DNA from: Cohnella sp. WQ 127256
GTDB taxonomy: Bacteria; Bacillota; Bacilli; Paenibacillales; Paenibacillaceae
Assembly (NCBI RefSeq): GCF_024519285.1
Contig: NZ_JAMZCY010000011.1
Coordinates: 124,001 to 188,000 of the forward strand
DNA: 64,000 bases
Direction: 5' to 3'
In this document: positions 26,059 to 33,910 of the stretch, one piece after another
Layout: each line of letters begins with the position of its first letter
Numbering within the stretch: position 1 is the stretch's first letter
Program-made: the position numbers and the translations under genes
The notes under the pieces: model-generated
The model's database searches: none
What the model was told of the DNA's origin: nothing
The model's input: only the letters and a program-made list of their open reading frames with translations

Positions 26059-27516
26059 CTATAGCTTAATGCAAATATTTTTGAGCTCTGAGTAAAATTC
26101 GAAGCTATGCAATCCACCTTCACGGCCTATTCCGCTCTGCTTCATTCCGCCGAATGGCGTCCGCAGATCACGGAGGAACCACGTGTTGACCCATACAATT
26201 CCCGCTTCGATTTCTGCAGCCACTCGATGAGCTCTGCGTAAATCGTTCGTCCATACCGATGCACTCAGACCATAGTGTGTATCGTTAACCTGCTCCAGCA
26301 CTTCCTCTTCTGTATCAAACGGAATGACCGTCACAACCGGACCAAATATCTCTTCCTTAACGACTCGGCAGTCACGAGTTAACCCCGTAATAATCGTCGG
26401 CTCCAGGAAGTAGCCCTTATTCAACCCTTCTGGCCGTTTACCACCGCTCTCGATCGTTCCGCCTTCCTCAAGCGCAAGCGAGATGTAGCTAGTTACGCGT
26501 TCATAATGCTCTTGACTGATTAATGATCCAACCTTCGTCTTGGGGTCGAACGGATCCCCAACAATCAATTCCTTCGTTTTGGCAACGAATTTATTTATAA
26601 AGTCCTCATACGCCGACCGCTCGACATAAATTCTCGATCCACACAAGCAAACCTCACCTTGATTAATGAAGCTTGATTTCATTGTCGTTTCAATGACTTC
26701 GTCCAAGTTTGAATCAGCGAAAATGACATTTGGATTTTTCCCACCAAGCTCATACGACAAACGCTTCAGCGTCTTGGCTGCGGATGCCATGATAACCTTA
26801 CCGGTAGTGGTCTCTCCTGTGAAACTGATCGCATTCACGTCTGGATGCTCCACCAATGCAGCTCCTGCGGAATCAGGTCCGAAGCCATGAACAACATTGA
26901 GAACACCATTAGGAAGTCCAGCATCTCGGCAAATCTCCGCCAATACGGTAGCCGTCATCGGAGTCAGCTCCGCCGGCTTGATCACGACTGTGTTACCAGC
27001 AGCTAACGCTGGCGCTAGCTTCCAGGTAAGGAGCAGTAGGGGTAAATTCCATGGATTGATCAGACCCACGACACCTACAGGAACCCTAATTGCATAGTTC
27101 AAAGCGACATTGTCCATTTGCGTTGCTTCCGTTGTGATCGTTCGAATATAGTCAGAGAAGAAATGGAAGTTATATGCGGAACGTGGAATATCGATACTCC
27201 CTGATAGCCAGCTTGGTTTGCCCGTGTCGAGCGATTCTAATCTCGCTAATTCATCATTACGTTGTATGATCAGATCCCCGATTCGACGTAGGATGGTTAT
27301 CCGATCATTAGCGGTCATTGTTTTCCACGGACCACTAAGCGCTCTACGAGCAGCCTTAACAGCGAGATCTACCTCCGGTGCTCCGCCTTCCGCTACTATT
27401 CCGAGCTTCTCTTCAGTGGCCGGATTAATATTATCGAATGTTGTCCCGTTCAGGGATGGAACAAATTGACCATCTATGAAATGGAGGCAATCCATGGTTA
27501 CTGTTGTTGTCTGCAT
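26059..27516 (-). CDS. praB: 2-hydroxymuconate-6-semialdehyde dehydrogenase (PraB)
   Basis: A 485-residue aldehyde dehydrogenase. General base Glu256 lies in YELGGKNP, nucleophile Cys290 in NQGEVCLCGSR, and the cofactor loop is FTGETTTGK. NPWNLPLLLLTWKLAPAL is typical of the DmpC/XylG group, which oxidises 2-hydroxymuconate semialdehyde to 2-hydroxymuconate. It lies 33 bases after praA. The assignment of substrate rests on operon context and its agreement with JJ-1b praB. Confidence 0.93.
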   Translation of the reverse strand: MQTTTVTMDCLHFIDGQFVPSLNGTTFDNINPATEEKLGIVAEGGAPEVDLAVKAARRALSGPWKTMTANDRITILRRIGDLIIQRNDELARLESLDTGKPSWLSGSIDIPRSAYNFHFFSDYIRTITTEATQMDNVALNYAIRVPVGVVGLINPWNLPLLLLTWKLAPALAAGNTVVIKPAELTPMTATVLAEICRDAGLPNGVLNVVHGFGPDSAGAALVEHPDVNAISFTGETTTGKVIMASAAKTLKRLSYELGGKNPNVIFADSNLDEVIETTMKSSFINQGEVCLCGSRIYVERSAYEDFINKFVAKTKELIVGDPFDPKTKVGSLISQEHYERVTSYISLALEEGGTIESGGKRPEGLNKGYFLEPTIITGLTRDCRVVKEEIFGPVVTVIPFDTEEEVLEQVNDTHYGLSASVWTNDLRRAHRVAAEIEAGIVWVNTWFLRDLRTPFGGMKQSGIGREGGLHSFEFYSELKNICIKL

Positions 27517-27549
27517 TTGCGAGTCTCACTCCTTGATCAATTGATTTAT

Positions 27550-28350
27550 TTAAGAGGTAAACGAAATAATGGCGTTCCAGCTTCCGGAAGATTGACCCTC
27601 ACCCCACAATTCAACCTGTTGGGATGGATCAACGACTCCAAGTAGCGCAGCCAAATGCCTTCCGCCAGATTCAACACCCGCTATTCGAGCATATTGGTTA
27701 AGCATTTCGCGGGCATCGGTGTACTCACCGCTCTTCAAATAATCAATAAACTGCGTGTCCATCGCTCTTTCCGACCGGGAGGGCTTATTCTCCCGTCCAC
27801 GAACGAGGTTATGGGATAGAGCCCCACTGCTGACGAACACCGCTTTCTTATTGCTTTGTCTAAGAGTCTTGCCGATTTCAACGCCCCATCGATAGGTTTC
27901 TTCTAGAGGAGAGGATAAACAAACAGATAGGCTGATGATGGCAACATCCTGTTTCGGTACCAAATAACGAAGGGGCACCAAAGTCCCGTAATCCCACACA
28001 TAGGTAGGGTCATTGACTTCAAAAGCTGCAATCCCCGCTTGTTTACCTGCAAACACTAGCTTCCGAGCAAGCTCATCGTCTCCAGGGAAATCATAAGGAA
28101 CATCAGAGATCAAATCTGGACATTCCATCGCTGTCAGAATCCCAGTATGCCGGGGAGTGGCATCCACATAATGCTGCCAGGTAGCGGCAAAGTGGGTAGA
28201 CATCAGAACGATGACATCAGCATTCGCTTGTTCGATTCTATCTCGCATTAACTTCAATCCATTGAGCAGGTCCAGTTGGAAATCGGGAACCTTCTCTTCA
28301 TGACACATACTTGGTGCGTGCGCGACGAGCAAAGCCATTTCAAGTGACAT
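27550..28350 (-). CDS. praA: Protocatechuate 2,3-dioxygenase (PraA, LigB-type extradiol enzyme)
   Basis: A 266-residue class III extradiol dioxygenase of the LigB superfamily. Iron ligands are His11 (VAHAPS), His53 (MSTHF) and Glu227 (GVESGGRH); the likely acid/base is His180 (GALSHN). It opens protocatechuate between C2 and C3, giving 5-carboxy-2-hydroxymuconate-6-semialdehyde. The ATG at 28350 is preceded by CTAAGGAGGGATTCC; the longer frame to 28407 has no such site. It is the first gene of the operon, divergent from praR. The 2,3-cleavage function is inferred from the complete pra gene set. Confidence 0.92.
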   Translation of the reverse strand: MSLEMALLVAHAPSMCHEEKVPDFQLDLLNGLKLMRDRIEQANADVIVLMSTHFAATWQHYVDATPRHTGILTAMECPDLISDVPYDFPGDDELARKLVFAGKQAGIAAFEVNDPTYVWDYGTLVPLRYLVPKQDVAIISLSVCLSSPLEETYRWGVEIGKTLRQSNKKAVFVSSGALSHNLVRGRENKPSRSERAMDTQFIDYLKSGEYTDAREMLNQYARIAGVESGGRHLAALLGVVDPSQQVELWGEGQSSGSWNAIISFTS

Positions 28351-28389
28351 GGAATCCCTCCTTAGTTGGTAGCACTTACATTGGATTTG

Positions 28390-28417
28390 GTTCCATGTTA
28401 TAATCATTTCGTTCCAT
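28390..28417. promoter_or_regulatory. Direct repeat ATGGAAC-N14-ATGGAAC in the praA/praR divergent region
   Basis: On the minus strand ATGGAAC occurs twice with a 21-base period (two helical turns), flanking GATTATAAC, which holds a candidate -10 (TATAAC) for praA. On the plus strand the copies read GTTCCAT at 28390-28396 and 28411-28417. The position, 40-70 bases before the praA start and 80 before praR, suits an IclR-type operator acting on praA. This is a proposal from repeat and position only. Confidence 0.45.
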
Positions 28418-28498
28418 CCTCAACACCACTGTTCCTCTATATGCAACAAGTCGTTTTTTTTATCACATGGACTTCTTTACAAAGGGGGACATTAGGTC

Positions 28499-29281
28499 AT
28501 GGTTTCGAAGGAAACATCTGCCTCAGAGCCGCTTCTTTCTTCAGTTAATAATGCATTGCGCATCCTAGGTCGTTTTACCGTAGAAGAGCCCGAGAAGAGG
28601 GTCACTGATCTCGCCCAGGAATTAGGTTTGGGAAAAAGTACGGTCAGTCGGCTACTTTCGACGCTAGCTGAAGATGGCTATGTGCAGAAGGATCCGGAGT
28701 CCCAGAAATTCAGACTCGGATTACGAATCCTAACCTTAAATAGCGTTGTGGTTTCGAATTTGGAGGTCAACAGGGAAGCACGTCCGTTTCTCAAAAATCT
28801 AGTTAAGGAAACTTCTGAAGCCGCCCATATTGCCTTGCTAGAGGAAAATGACGTTGTATATGTCGAACAAATCGAGTGCCCCCATCCGGTAAGAATTCTT
28901 TCCTACGTGGGGCGCAGAAATCCCATTCATTGCACCAGCTCGGGAAAGGTTCTTCTTGCTTTTCAGAAAGAAGAGCGGATTAAAGACTTATTAAACAGCA
29001 AGTTAGTAAAATACACTTCGAACACGATTACGGATCCGATTTTATTATTGAATCAGCTCAAGGAAATCAAGAGCAAAGAGTTCTGTATGAGTGTGAACGA
29101 ATATTTAGATGGTGTTATCTCCTTCTCTGCTCCAATTCGCAATTACCATGGAAAGGTTATTGCTGCCGTTTCTTTAGTTGGACCCCTAAGCAGAATAACT
29201 GGAAGTGCAATTGCCACGTGCAGCAACAAGATAATCCGAGCCGCTAAGGATATTTCACAAAGCTTAGGCTATATGAGATGA
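28499..29281 (+). CDS. praR: IclR-family regulator of the pra operon (PraR)
   Basis: A 260-residue IclR-type protein. A winged helix spans residues 10-75 (NALRILGRF, RVTDLAQELGLGKSTVSRLLSTLAEDGYV) and an effector-binding domain residues 90-250 (IHCTSSGKVLLAF). It is divergent from praA, exactly the arrangement in JJ-1b, where PraR was reported as a repressor of the operon. GGGGG stands 10 bases before the ATG. The next gene on the same strand starts 10 bases after its stop, so a LysR regulator is co-transcribed. Confidence 0.9.
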   Translation: MVSKETSASEPLLSSVNNALRILGRFTVEEPEKRVTDLAQELGLGKSTVSRLLSTLAEDGYVQKDPESQKFRLGLRILTLNSVVVSNLEVNREARPFLKNLVKETSEAAHIALLEENDVVYVEQIECPHPVRILSYVGRRNPIHCTSSGKVLLAFQKEERIKDLLNSKLVKYTSNTITDPILLLNQLKEIKSKEFCMSVNEYLDGVISFSAPIRNYHGKVIAAVSLVGPLSRITGSAIATCSNKIIRAAKDISQSLGYMR

Positions 29282-29291
29282 GGGAACAGAT

Positions 29292-30221
29292 ATGGATTTG
29301 GATCTTCGTCAATTGCGTTATTTCATTAAAGTAGCGGAGCATTTAAGCTTCACGGAAGCAGCCAATCAGCTATTCGTTGCTCAGTCTGCGATCAGCCAGC
29401 AAATTGCTGATCTAGAGGATAAGGTAGGTGTTAAGCTTTTTCAGCGGAGTAAACGTTCCGTGCAGCTAACTCCTGCCGGAGCAGTGTTTCTGAAAGAAGC
29501 TGTTCAACTTGTAGCTAAATCGATAGAGGCCATCGATAAAGCTCGTCAAGCCGAGTCTGGCATTATAGGTAGCTTATCCGTCGGCTTCCTGGCGCCCCAT
29601 GTCAAAGCCTTTATGCCTCAATTAATTAAGCGGTTTCATAGCCAATATCCGAATATTGAGCTTCAATTCAATCATTTCCCCATCCGAATGCTGAAGGAAG
29701 CGTTGGAGAATGACGAGCTCGACATCGGTTTCACTGCACCTTCCGGTCTAAGTAGAATAGATACGATTCAAACAAAATTGATACATAAAGCACCATACTG
29801 TATCGTAGTTCCCCGTGGTCACCCTCTAGCTGAAAAACAGAAGATTCAACTAGCAGATCTAGCGGAGGAACCGTTCATCATTCATAACAGGCACGATTCC
29901 CACGTCGGATCGTTTCATTTTATTGTGCAATTGTGTGAGAAAAGTGGTTTTACACCCAAAATCGTCAGCCAACCCCGTTTTGTGGATACTGTACTGATTT
30001 TGGTAGAGGCGGAGCTCGGAATCGCCATCCTGCCCAAAGATTTCGAGCCCCGCTCAAATCCGGCCATACACTTTATCGAGATAGAGGAAGTGGAAGTGGA
30101 TAACAGCTCATTCGAGCTCGCTGTCTCTTGGAAAAAATCGAATATGAACCCTTCGATCCCTATCTTCCTCAAGGAGCTAGATTCGATAAAGCCTGACCTG
30201 TCATCCCAACCGGATCATTGA
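29292..30221 (+). CDS. LysR-family transcriptional regulator
   Basis: A 309-residue LysR protein with an N-terminal winged helix (LRQLRYFIKVAEHLSFTEAANQLFVAQSAISQQIADLEDKVGVKLFQRSKRSV in the standard layout) and a periplasmic-binding-like effector domain beginning GSLSVGFLAP, of the CbbR/BenM/CatM type. Those relatives respond to aromatic acids or muconates. It follows praR by 10 bases and converges with the flavin monooxygenase set, overlapping its last gene by 7 bases. It may control that second aromatic gene set; no operator has been proven. Confidence 0.9.
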   Translation: MDLDLRQLRYFIKVAEHLSFTEAANQLFVAQSAISQQIADLEDKVGVKLFQRSKRSVQLTPAGAVFLKEAVQLVAKSIEAIDKARQAESGIIGSLSVGFLAPHVKAFMPQLIKRFHSQYPNIELQFNHFPIRMLKEALENDELDIGFTAPSGLSRIDTIQTKLIHKAPYCIVVPRGHPLAEKQKIQLADLAEEPFIIHNRHDSHVGSFHFIVQLCEKSGFTPKIVSQPRFVDTVLILVEAELGIAILPKDFEPRSNPAIHFIEIEEVEVDNSSFELAVSWKKSNMNPSIPIFLKELDSIKPDLSSQPDH

Positions 30222-30661
30222 CGTAATAGGGTATACACTTCCTCATCTAGCTTTTTAACCAAATCAGGGTTGTAGGTTTTTTCATAAGCTGGCTCCACGG
30301 TGATTTTACCCCCGTAGAAGATTGCGTCTTCAACGGCCTCGACTTCTACGCTCACAACGCAAAGCTTCATGGTCAATTCGACCGCTTCCGATATGGAGGC
30401 GGTCCCCCGTACGGTATAGTAACTCCCCGCACCAATGAAACCCAGAACAACATTCGGATTGCTCCTGATGTTGTCTACACTGGTAGCTTTCGGCCCCATC
30501 GCGATCTTAATGCTCTTGCCCGACGAGTCCGCTAACAGCCAGGACACCGCACTCACATTTGGATAGTGGATTTCCTTGTTGATCGTAACTAAAGCTACAA
30601 TTTTCTCCCCCTGCAAGGAGGCAACCAATTCATCGCTTAACCGATCTGCGAGTTTCGTCAC
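30215..30661 (-). CDS. Pyridoxamine 5'-phosphate oxidase-like FMN-binding protein
   Basis: A 148-residue split-barrel protein (IVALVTINKEIHYPNVSAVSWLL; IKIAMGPKATSVDNIRSNPNVVLGFI). The fold binds FMN in related families. The GTG at 30661 is chosen, with AGGGG 8 bases before. It begins 11 bases after the flavin monooxygenase stop, so it is co-transcribed and might supply or bind reduced flavin, although the classical HpaC/HsaB reductase motifs are not evident. A role in a different redox step is equally possible. Confidence 0.7.
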   Translation of the reverse strand: MTKLADRLSDELVASLQGEKIVALVTINKEIHYPNVSAVSWLLADSSGKSIKIAMGPKATSVDNIRSNPNVVLGFIGAGSYYTVRGTASISEAVELTMKLCVVSVEVEAVEDAIFYGGKITVEPAYEKTYNPDLVKKLDEEVYTLLRQ

Positions 30662-30672
30662 TCGTAACACCC

Positions 30673-31857
30673 CTAATACTCCATTTTTACAGGTATACCA
30701 AGCTCCAATTTCCCGAGAATTTCACCTAACCAATCGAAGTTAAAGGCTGTATGAGCAGCACCGGCATGAATATCTCGCCAGAATAGCTGAAGCGGGTTAC
30801 TCTCGGACGCAGCAGCAGCACCGCTACTCGTATAAATCGTTTCTATTACTTCTTGGCACAATTCGACGCAATAGGCATAATTACAGCGAAGGCGAACTCG
30901 TTCGGCATATTCCAGAACCTTTCCAGATTCCACAACCTCGAGTGATTTTTTGAGCAGGGCGTCGGCAGCTTCAATTTTCGTTGCAATACGAGCTAGCCGA
31001 ATCTGCTGATGCGTCTGCTCGGCAACCCGTGATCCCGATCTCGTCTTGCCCTTACCGATCACCGTATCCCGCCACAGCTCATATGCGCCCTTGGTAGAAC
31101 CGAGGATGACCGACAGCAGGGTGACCGGCATGACCGCAGACAATTGAATTCGGTATAACGGTGCGGTATTCACTTGCATCCCCGGCGAAATGCCATGGAA
31201 ATTCCAAGGCTCAAGCTCCATCGTGCGGTGATCAGGTACGAAGGTATTCGTAAGCTCTAGTACATTACTGCCTGTGCCTCTCATACCGATCACGTGCCAT
31301 ACGTCGATGATTTTCATCTCACTTTTCGGGACTAAGAACCAGAGAACTTTCTTCTCCTCCGAAGAAGCCTGCTGTGGAACCGGGATCGTAATCATTGCCC
31401 AATCACAGTGATTAATGCCTGAAGAAAACCCCCATTTGCCGTTAAGGCGATATCCACCTTCAACTCGGGTAACTTCAGAGCCAGAAGCCGGATTGATTGA
31501 AGTTGCGACACAGGCGTCCGGATTATTCTGCCATACGTCAGCCTGAGCTTGATCCGGCAGAAATGCGACCATCCAGTTATGAAGGAGGAGCAGAGAATAA
31601 CACCAGCCAGCTGACGGGTCGGCTTTAGCGACCTCAATTGCCGTAGCCGACAATGTGCTCCAGCCCAATTCATGTCCACCCCACCGTTCGGGAACGAGTG
31701 AACGAATCAAACCTGTAGACCTAATCTCCTCTATCGTTTCTAGCGGTTGGTGACGAGACTCTTCTGCCAGCCGAGCTCGAGACCTAATATTTGCAAATAG
31801 TGATTTGGCTTGAGATACAGCTTCCTCATGGGTTAATTGATTAACGACTTCTTGCAT
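30673..31857 (-). CDS. Class D flavin-dependent aromatic monooxygenase (acyl-CoA dehydrogenase fold)
   Basis: A 394-residue oxygenase component related to HsaA and C2-type HpaH. Family marks are WGFSSGINHCDWA, the loop GMRGTGSNVLELTNTFVPDHR, and the C-terminal FWRDIHAGAAHTAFNFDW. Such enzymes use reduced flavin from a separate reductase to ortho-hydroxylate phenols. The ATG at 31857 follows TAAGGGAGGAATTGGT; it starts 13 bases after the extradiol dioxygenase stop. The pairing with an extradiol enzyme implies it makes a catechol-type product that the next enzyme opens. Substrate is unproven; phloroglucinol is proposed from the quercetinase context. Confidence 0.88.
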   Translation of the reverse strand: MQEVVNQLTHEEAVSQAKSLFANIRSRARLAEESRHQPLETIEEIRSTGLIRSLVPERWGGHELGWSTLSATAIEVAKADPSAGWCYSLLLLHNWMVAFLPDQAQADVWQNNPDACVATSINPASGSEVTRVEGGYRLNGKWGFSSGINHCDWAMITIPVPQQASSEEKKVLWFLVPKSEMKIIDVWHVIGMRGTGSNVLELTNTFVPDHRTMELEPWNFHGISPGMQVNTAPLYRIQLSAVMPVTLLSVILGSTKGAYELWRDTVIGKGKTRSGSRVAEQTHQQIRLARIATKIEAADALLKKSLEVVESGKVLEYAERVRLRCNYAYCVELCQEVIETIYTSSGAAAASESNPLQLFWRDIHAGAAHTAFNFDWLGEILGKLELGIPVKMEY

Positions 31858-31870
31858 ACCAATTCCTCCC

Positions 31871-32827
31871 TTAGTCAAGTTCCGGTGTTCCGTAAGTATG
31901 GAAGGTGGACGGAAGCGGATTCGTCCAAGCTAATCCTCTGGACCGTTCAGCCTGAGTCCAAGTAATCGTCTCCCAATCCGGAGAGAGGATCAGGAAGCCT
32001 CCTGCGCAAACCTCAACCCGGTTGCCACCTGGCTCATAGACATATACGAACATTGTCTGTCCAGCCACGTGCTTACTTGGCGAAGCTTCAATGAATATTT
32101 CATTATCAATAAATACATCAGCCGCACGCAGCACCATCTCCAAGCTTTCCACTTTATAAGCGAGATGGTGAAACCGTCCTTTGGCTCCTGTTTTATCTAG
32201 TGAGATGGCTAGATCGTATGATTTATTAGTCACATGCAGCCATGCGGTTGTCTGCTTTCCTTCATCCGTTACGGCTACCTCGCTCAGTCGAAATCCAAGC
32301 TGATTTTGTAAGAATGAACTGTCCGCATCCACGTTCGAGCTGAATAGGTTGATATGATCCAAACCGGTTACGGATGCACCTTTTGCTGCGTACTTTTGGG
32401 GTTGATTTTTGAGAGAAGGCTTAAGATCTGAAGATACTTTATATGGATCCGCTTCATAGAAAATTTCCAACGGATGCCCATCAGGGCTAGTAAAACGGAA
32501 CGCTTTCCCGTGTCCATAATCTCCATCGATCCAACCGTCTCCATATCCACTATTCGTGATAGCATTCGCCCGACGCTCGAGGGCACCTTGTGAGATTGTA
32601 CGAAACGCTGCATGCCCAAGACCCGCTTGCTTGGATTCCGTTAACTTTAGGCTATATAGCTGCTGATCGCCCCAACCACGCAGAAATACCGATTGTCCGT
32701 GGCGGGAAACCTCGGTAAGTCCGAGGATGTCCCGAAAAAAAACGAGGCTCTCTTCCGGTTTAGGCGTCAAGAGTTCCACATGGGCTAGATGTGCTAAGTC
32801 TCTGACGGGCTCTAGGATGGGTTTCAT
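31871..32827 (-). CDS. VOC-type extradiol (catechol 2,3-)dioxygenase
   Basis: A 318-residue two-domain vicinal oxygen chelate dioxygenase. Fe(II) ligands are His158 (GLDHINL), His220/221 (RFHHLAYKV) and Glu272 (NRVEVCAG), matching the positions of XylE-type enzymes. It belongs to a different fold from PraA, so the window encodes two unrelated ring-cleavage enzymes. It overlaps the FAH-family gene by 4 bases and is followed by the monooxygenase, giving a compact hydroxylate-cleave-hydrolyse set. Substrate is not determined. Confidence 0.92.
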   Translation of the reverse strand: MKPILEPVRDLAHLAHVELLTPKPEESLVFFRDILGLTEVSRHGQSVFLRGWGDQQLYSLKLTESKQAGLGHAAFRTISQGALERRANAITNSGYGDGWIDGDYGHGKAFRFTSPDGHPLEIFYEADPYKVSSDLKPSLKNQPQKYAAKGASVTGLDHINLFSSNVDADSSFLQNQLGFRLSEVAVTDEGKQTTAWLHVTNKSYDLAISLDKTGAKGRFHHLAYKVESLEMVLRAADVFIDNEIFIEASPSKHVAGQTMFVYVYEPGGNRVEVCAGGFLILSPDWETITWTQAERSRGLAWTNPLPSTFHTYGTPELD

Positions 32828-33759
32828 CTTACAGCCTCCTCTACGATTCTAGTTTCGATAGAGCCAATACCACCGATCTCTATGCGAACGACATCACCGT
32901 CTTTCAAGAATAGGCCTTGTGCTTCACCCACTCCGCCCGGAGTCCCCGTGCAAACAACATCACCAGGCTCAAGGGTCATAATGCCGGAGAGAAATTCTAC
33001 AAGATAGTTGATGTTAAACAACAGCTGCTCCGTATTCGACTTTTGCCTAATCTCACCGTTGACAGTCAAGGAAATGTCCAATGCATGCGGATCAGGAATC
33101 TCATCCTTCGTTACCAGGCAAGGACCCATCGGAAGGCTCTTGTCCAGCGTCTTCCCCTGTAGCCATTGAATGGTCCTCTTCTGCATGTCACGTGCAGTAA
33201 TATCATTAACGACGGTATAGCCCGCAACATAATCCAGCGCATCGGCTTGGGTAATGTTTTTGCCTTTTTTGCCGATGACGAACGCCAATTCGGCTTCGTA
33301 GTCTAGCTTCTGGGTAAGCTTGGAATTCAAAGGGAAGGTACCGTAGGGTTCAGCAATTGCAATTGCAAATTTAGCGAAAATAACGGGGTGCGCTGGAAAA
33401 TCCCGTTTCATTTCCATAATGTGATCCTTGTAATTCAGCCCAACACAAATAATTTTATTCGGCTTCACGATTGGGGGACCGATATGAACGTCAGCTTTGT
33501 TATAGACAGCACGGGTTGTATCATTATTTTTTACGAATTCAATTGCTTCTTTAGCAGCATTCAAGGCGATTTCCCCGTTAGTAAGGAAAGCCGTCGGATC
33601 AGAAGGCAGCACGGCATTAGCGATTTCTTCAGCCCTCTGTTGACCTTGCGAATTCAACTTTTCTACATATGCTTTCTGCGGATCTAGAAGGGTCTGGTCA
33701 TCTAGAAGGATGCCAAGCCGGAATGGATTTCCTTGGACGGAGTAAGTTACAGTTTTCAA
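32824..33759 (-). CDS. Fumarylacetoacetate hydrolase family protein (acylpyruvate hydrolase-like)
   Basis: A 311-residue FAH-superfamily enzyme. Metal ligands Glu155, Glu157 and Asp186 lie in LDYEAELAFVIGKKG and VVNDITARD; NKIICVGLNYKDHIMEM and VVCTGTPGGVG are standard. Members hydrolyse acylpyruvates, isomerise or decarboxylate ring-fission products. The start is TTG at 33759 with GAGAGGAG 9 bases before; the nearby ATG is out of frame. First gene of the set with the VOC dioxygenase (4-base overlap). It probably acts on the ring-opened product of that dioxygenase. Confidence 0.88.
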   Translation of the reverse strand: MKTVTYSVQGNPFRLGILLDDQTLLDPQKAYVEKLNSQGQQRAEEIANAVLPSDPTAFLTNGEIALNAAKEAIEFVKNNDTTRAVYNKADVHIGPPIVKPNKIICVGLNYKDHIMEMKRDFPAHPVIFAKFAIAIAEPYGTFPLNSKLTQKLDYEAELAFVIGKKGKNITQADALDYVAGYTVVNDITARDMQKRTIQWLQGKTLDKSLPMGPCLVTKDEIPDPHALDISLTVNGEIRQKSNTEQLLFNINYLVEFLSGIMTLEPGDVVCTGTPGGVGEAQGLFLKDGDVVRIEIGGIGSIETRIVEEAVR

Positions 33760-33846
33760 AATTCATTTCTCCTCTCGTTGGACGGAAACGAATGGTTTCC
33801 GCTTCGATACCTTGTGAGTTCTATGATAAGCGACTGAATTTTTGAT

Positions 33847-33865
33847 TTGAAACACACAGTTTCAA
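33847..33865. promoter_or_regulatory. Palindrome TTGAAAC-N5-GTTTCAA before the FAH/VOC/monooxygenase set
   Basis: A perfect 7-base dyad with a 5-base spacer in the 151-base gap before the FAH-family gene, about 90 bases from its start. It is the only strong dyad in the gap and is a candidate operator for the set, possibly for the LysR or IclR regulator encoded in the region. Confidence 0.45.
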
Positions 33866-33910
33866 TTTGAGAAATCGCTTTTGCTTATGAAGCATATCTA
33901 GCTAAGTTAT

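Noticed and set aside
30673..33759. Reading the monooxygenase/VOC/FAH genes as a 4-hydroxyphenylacetate (homoprotocatechuate) pathway
   Set aside because: The dehydrogenase, isomerase and aldolase specific to that pathway are not adjacent, and the neighbours are quercetinase and Pht5-like genes. It remains an alternative, not the preferred call.
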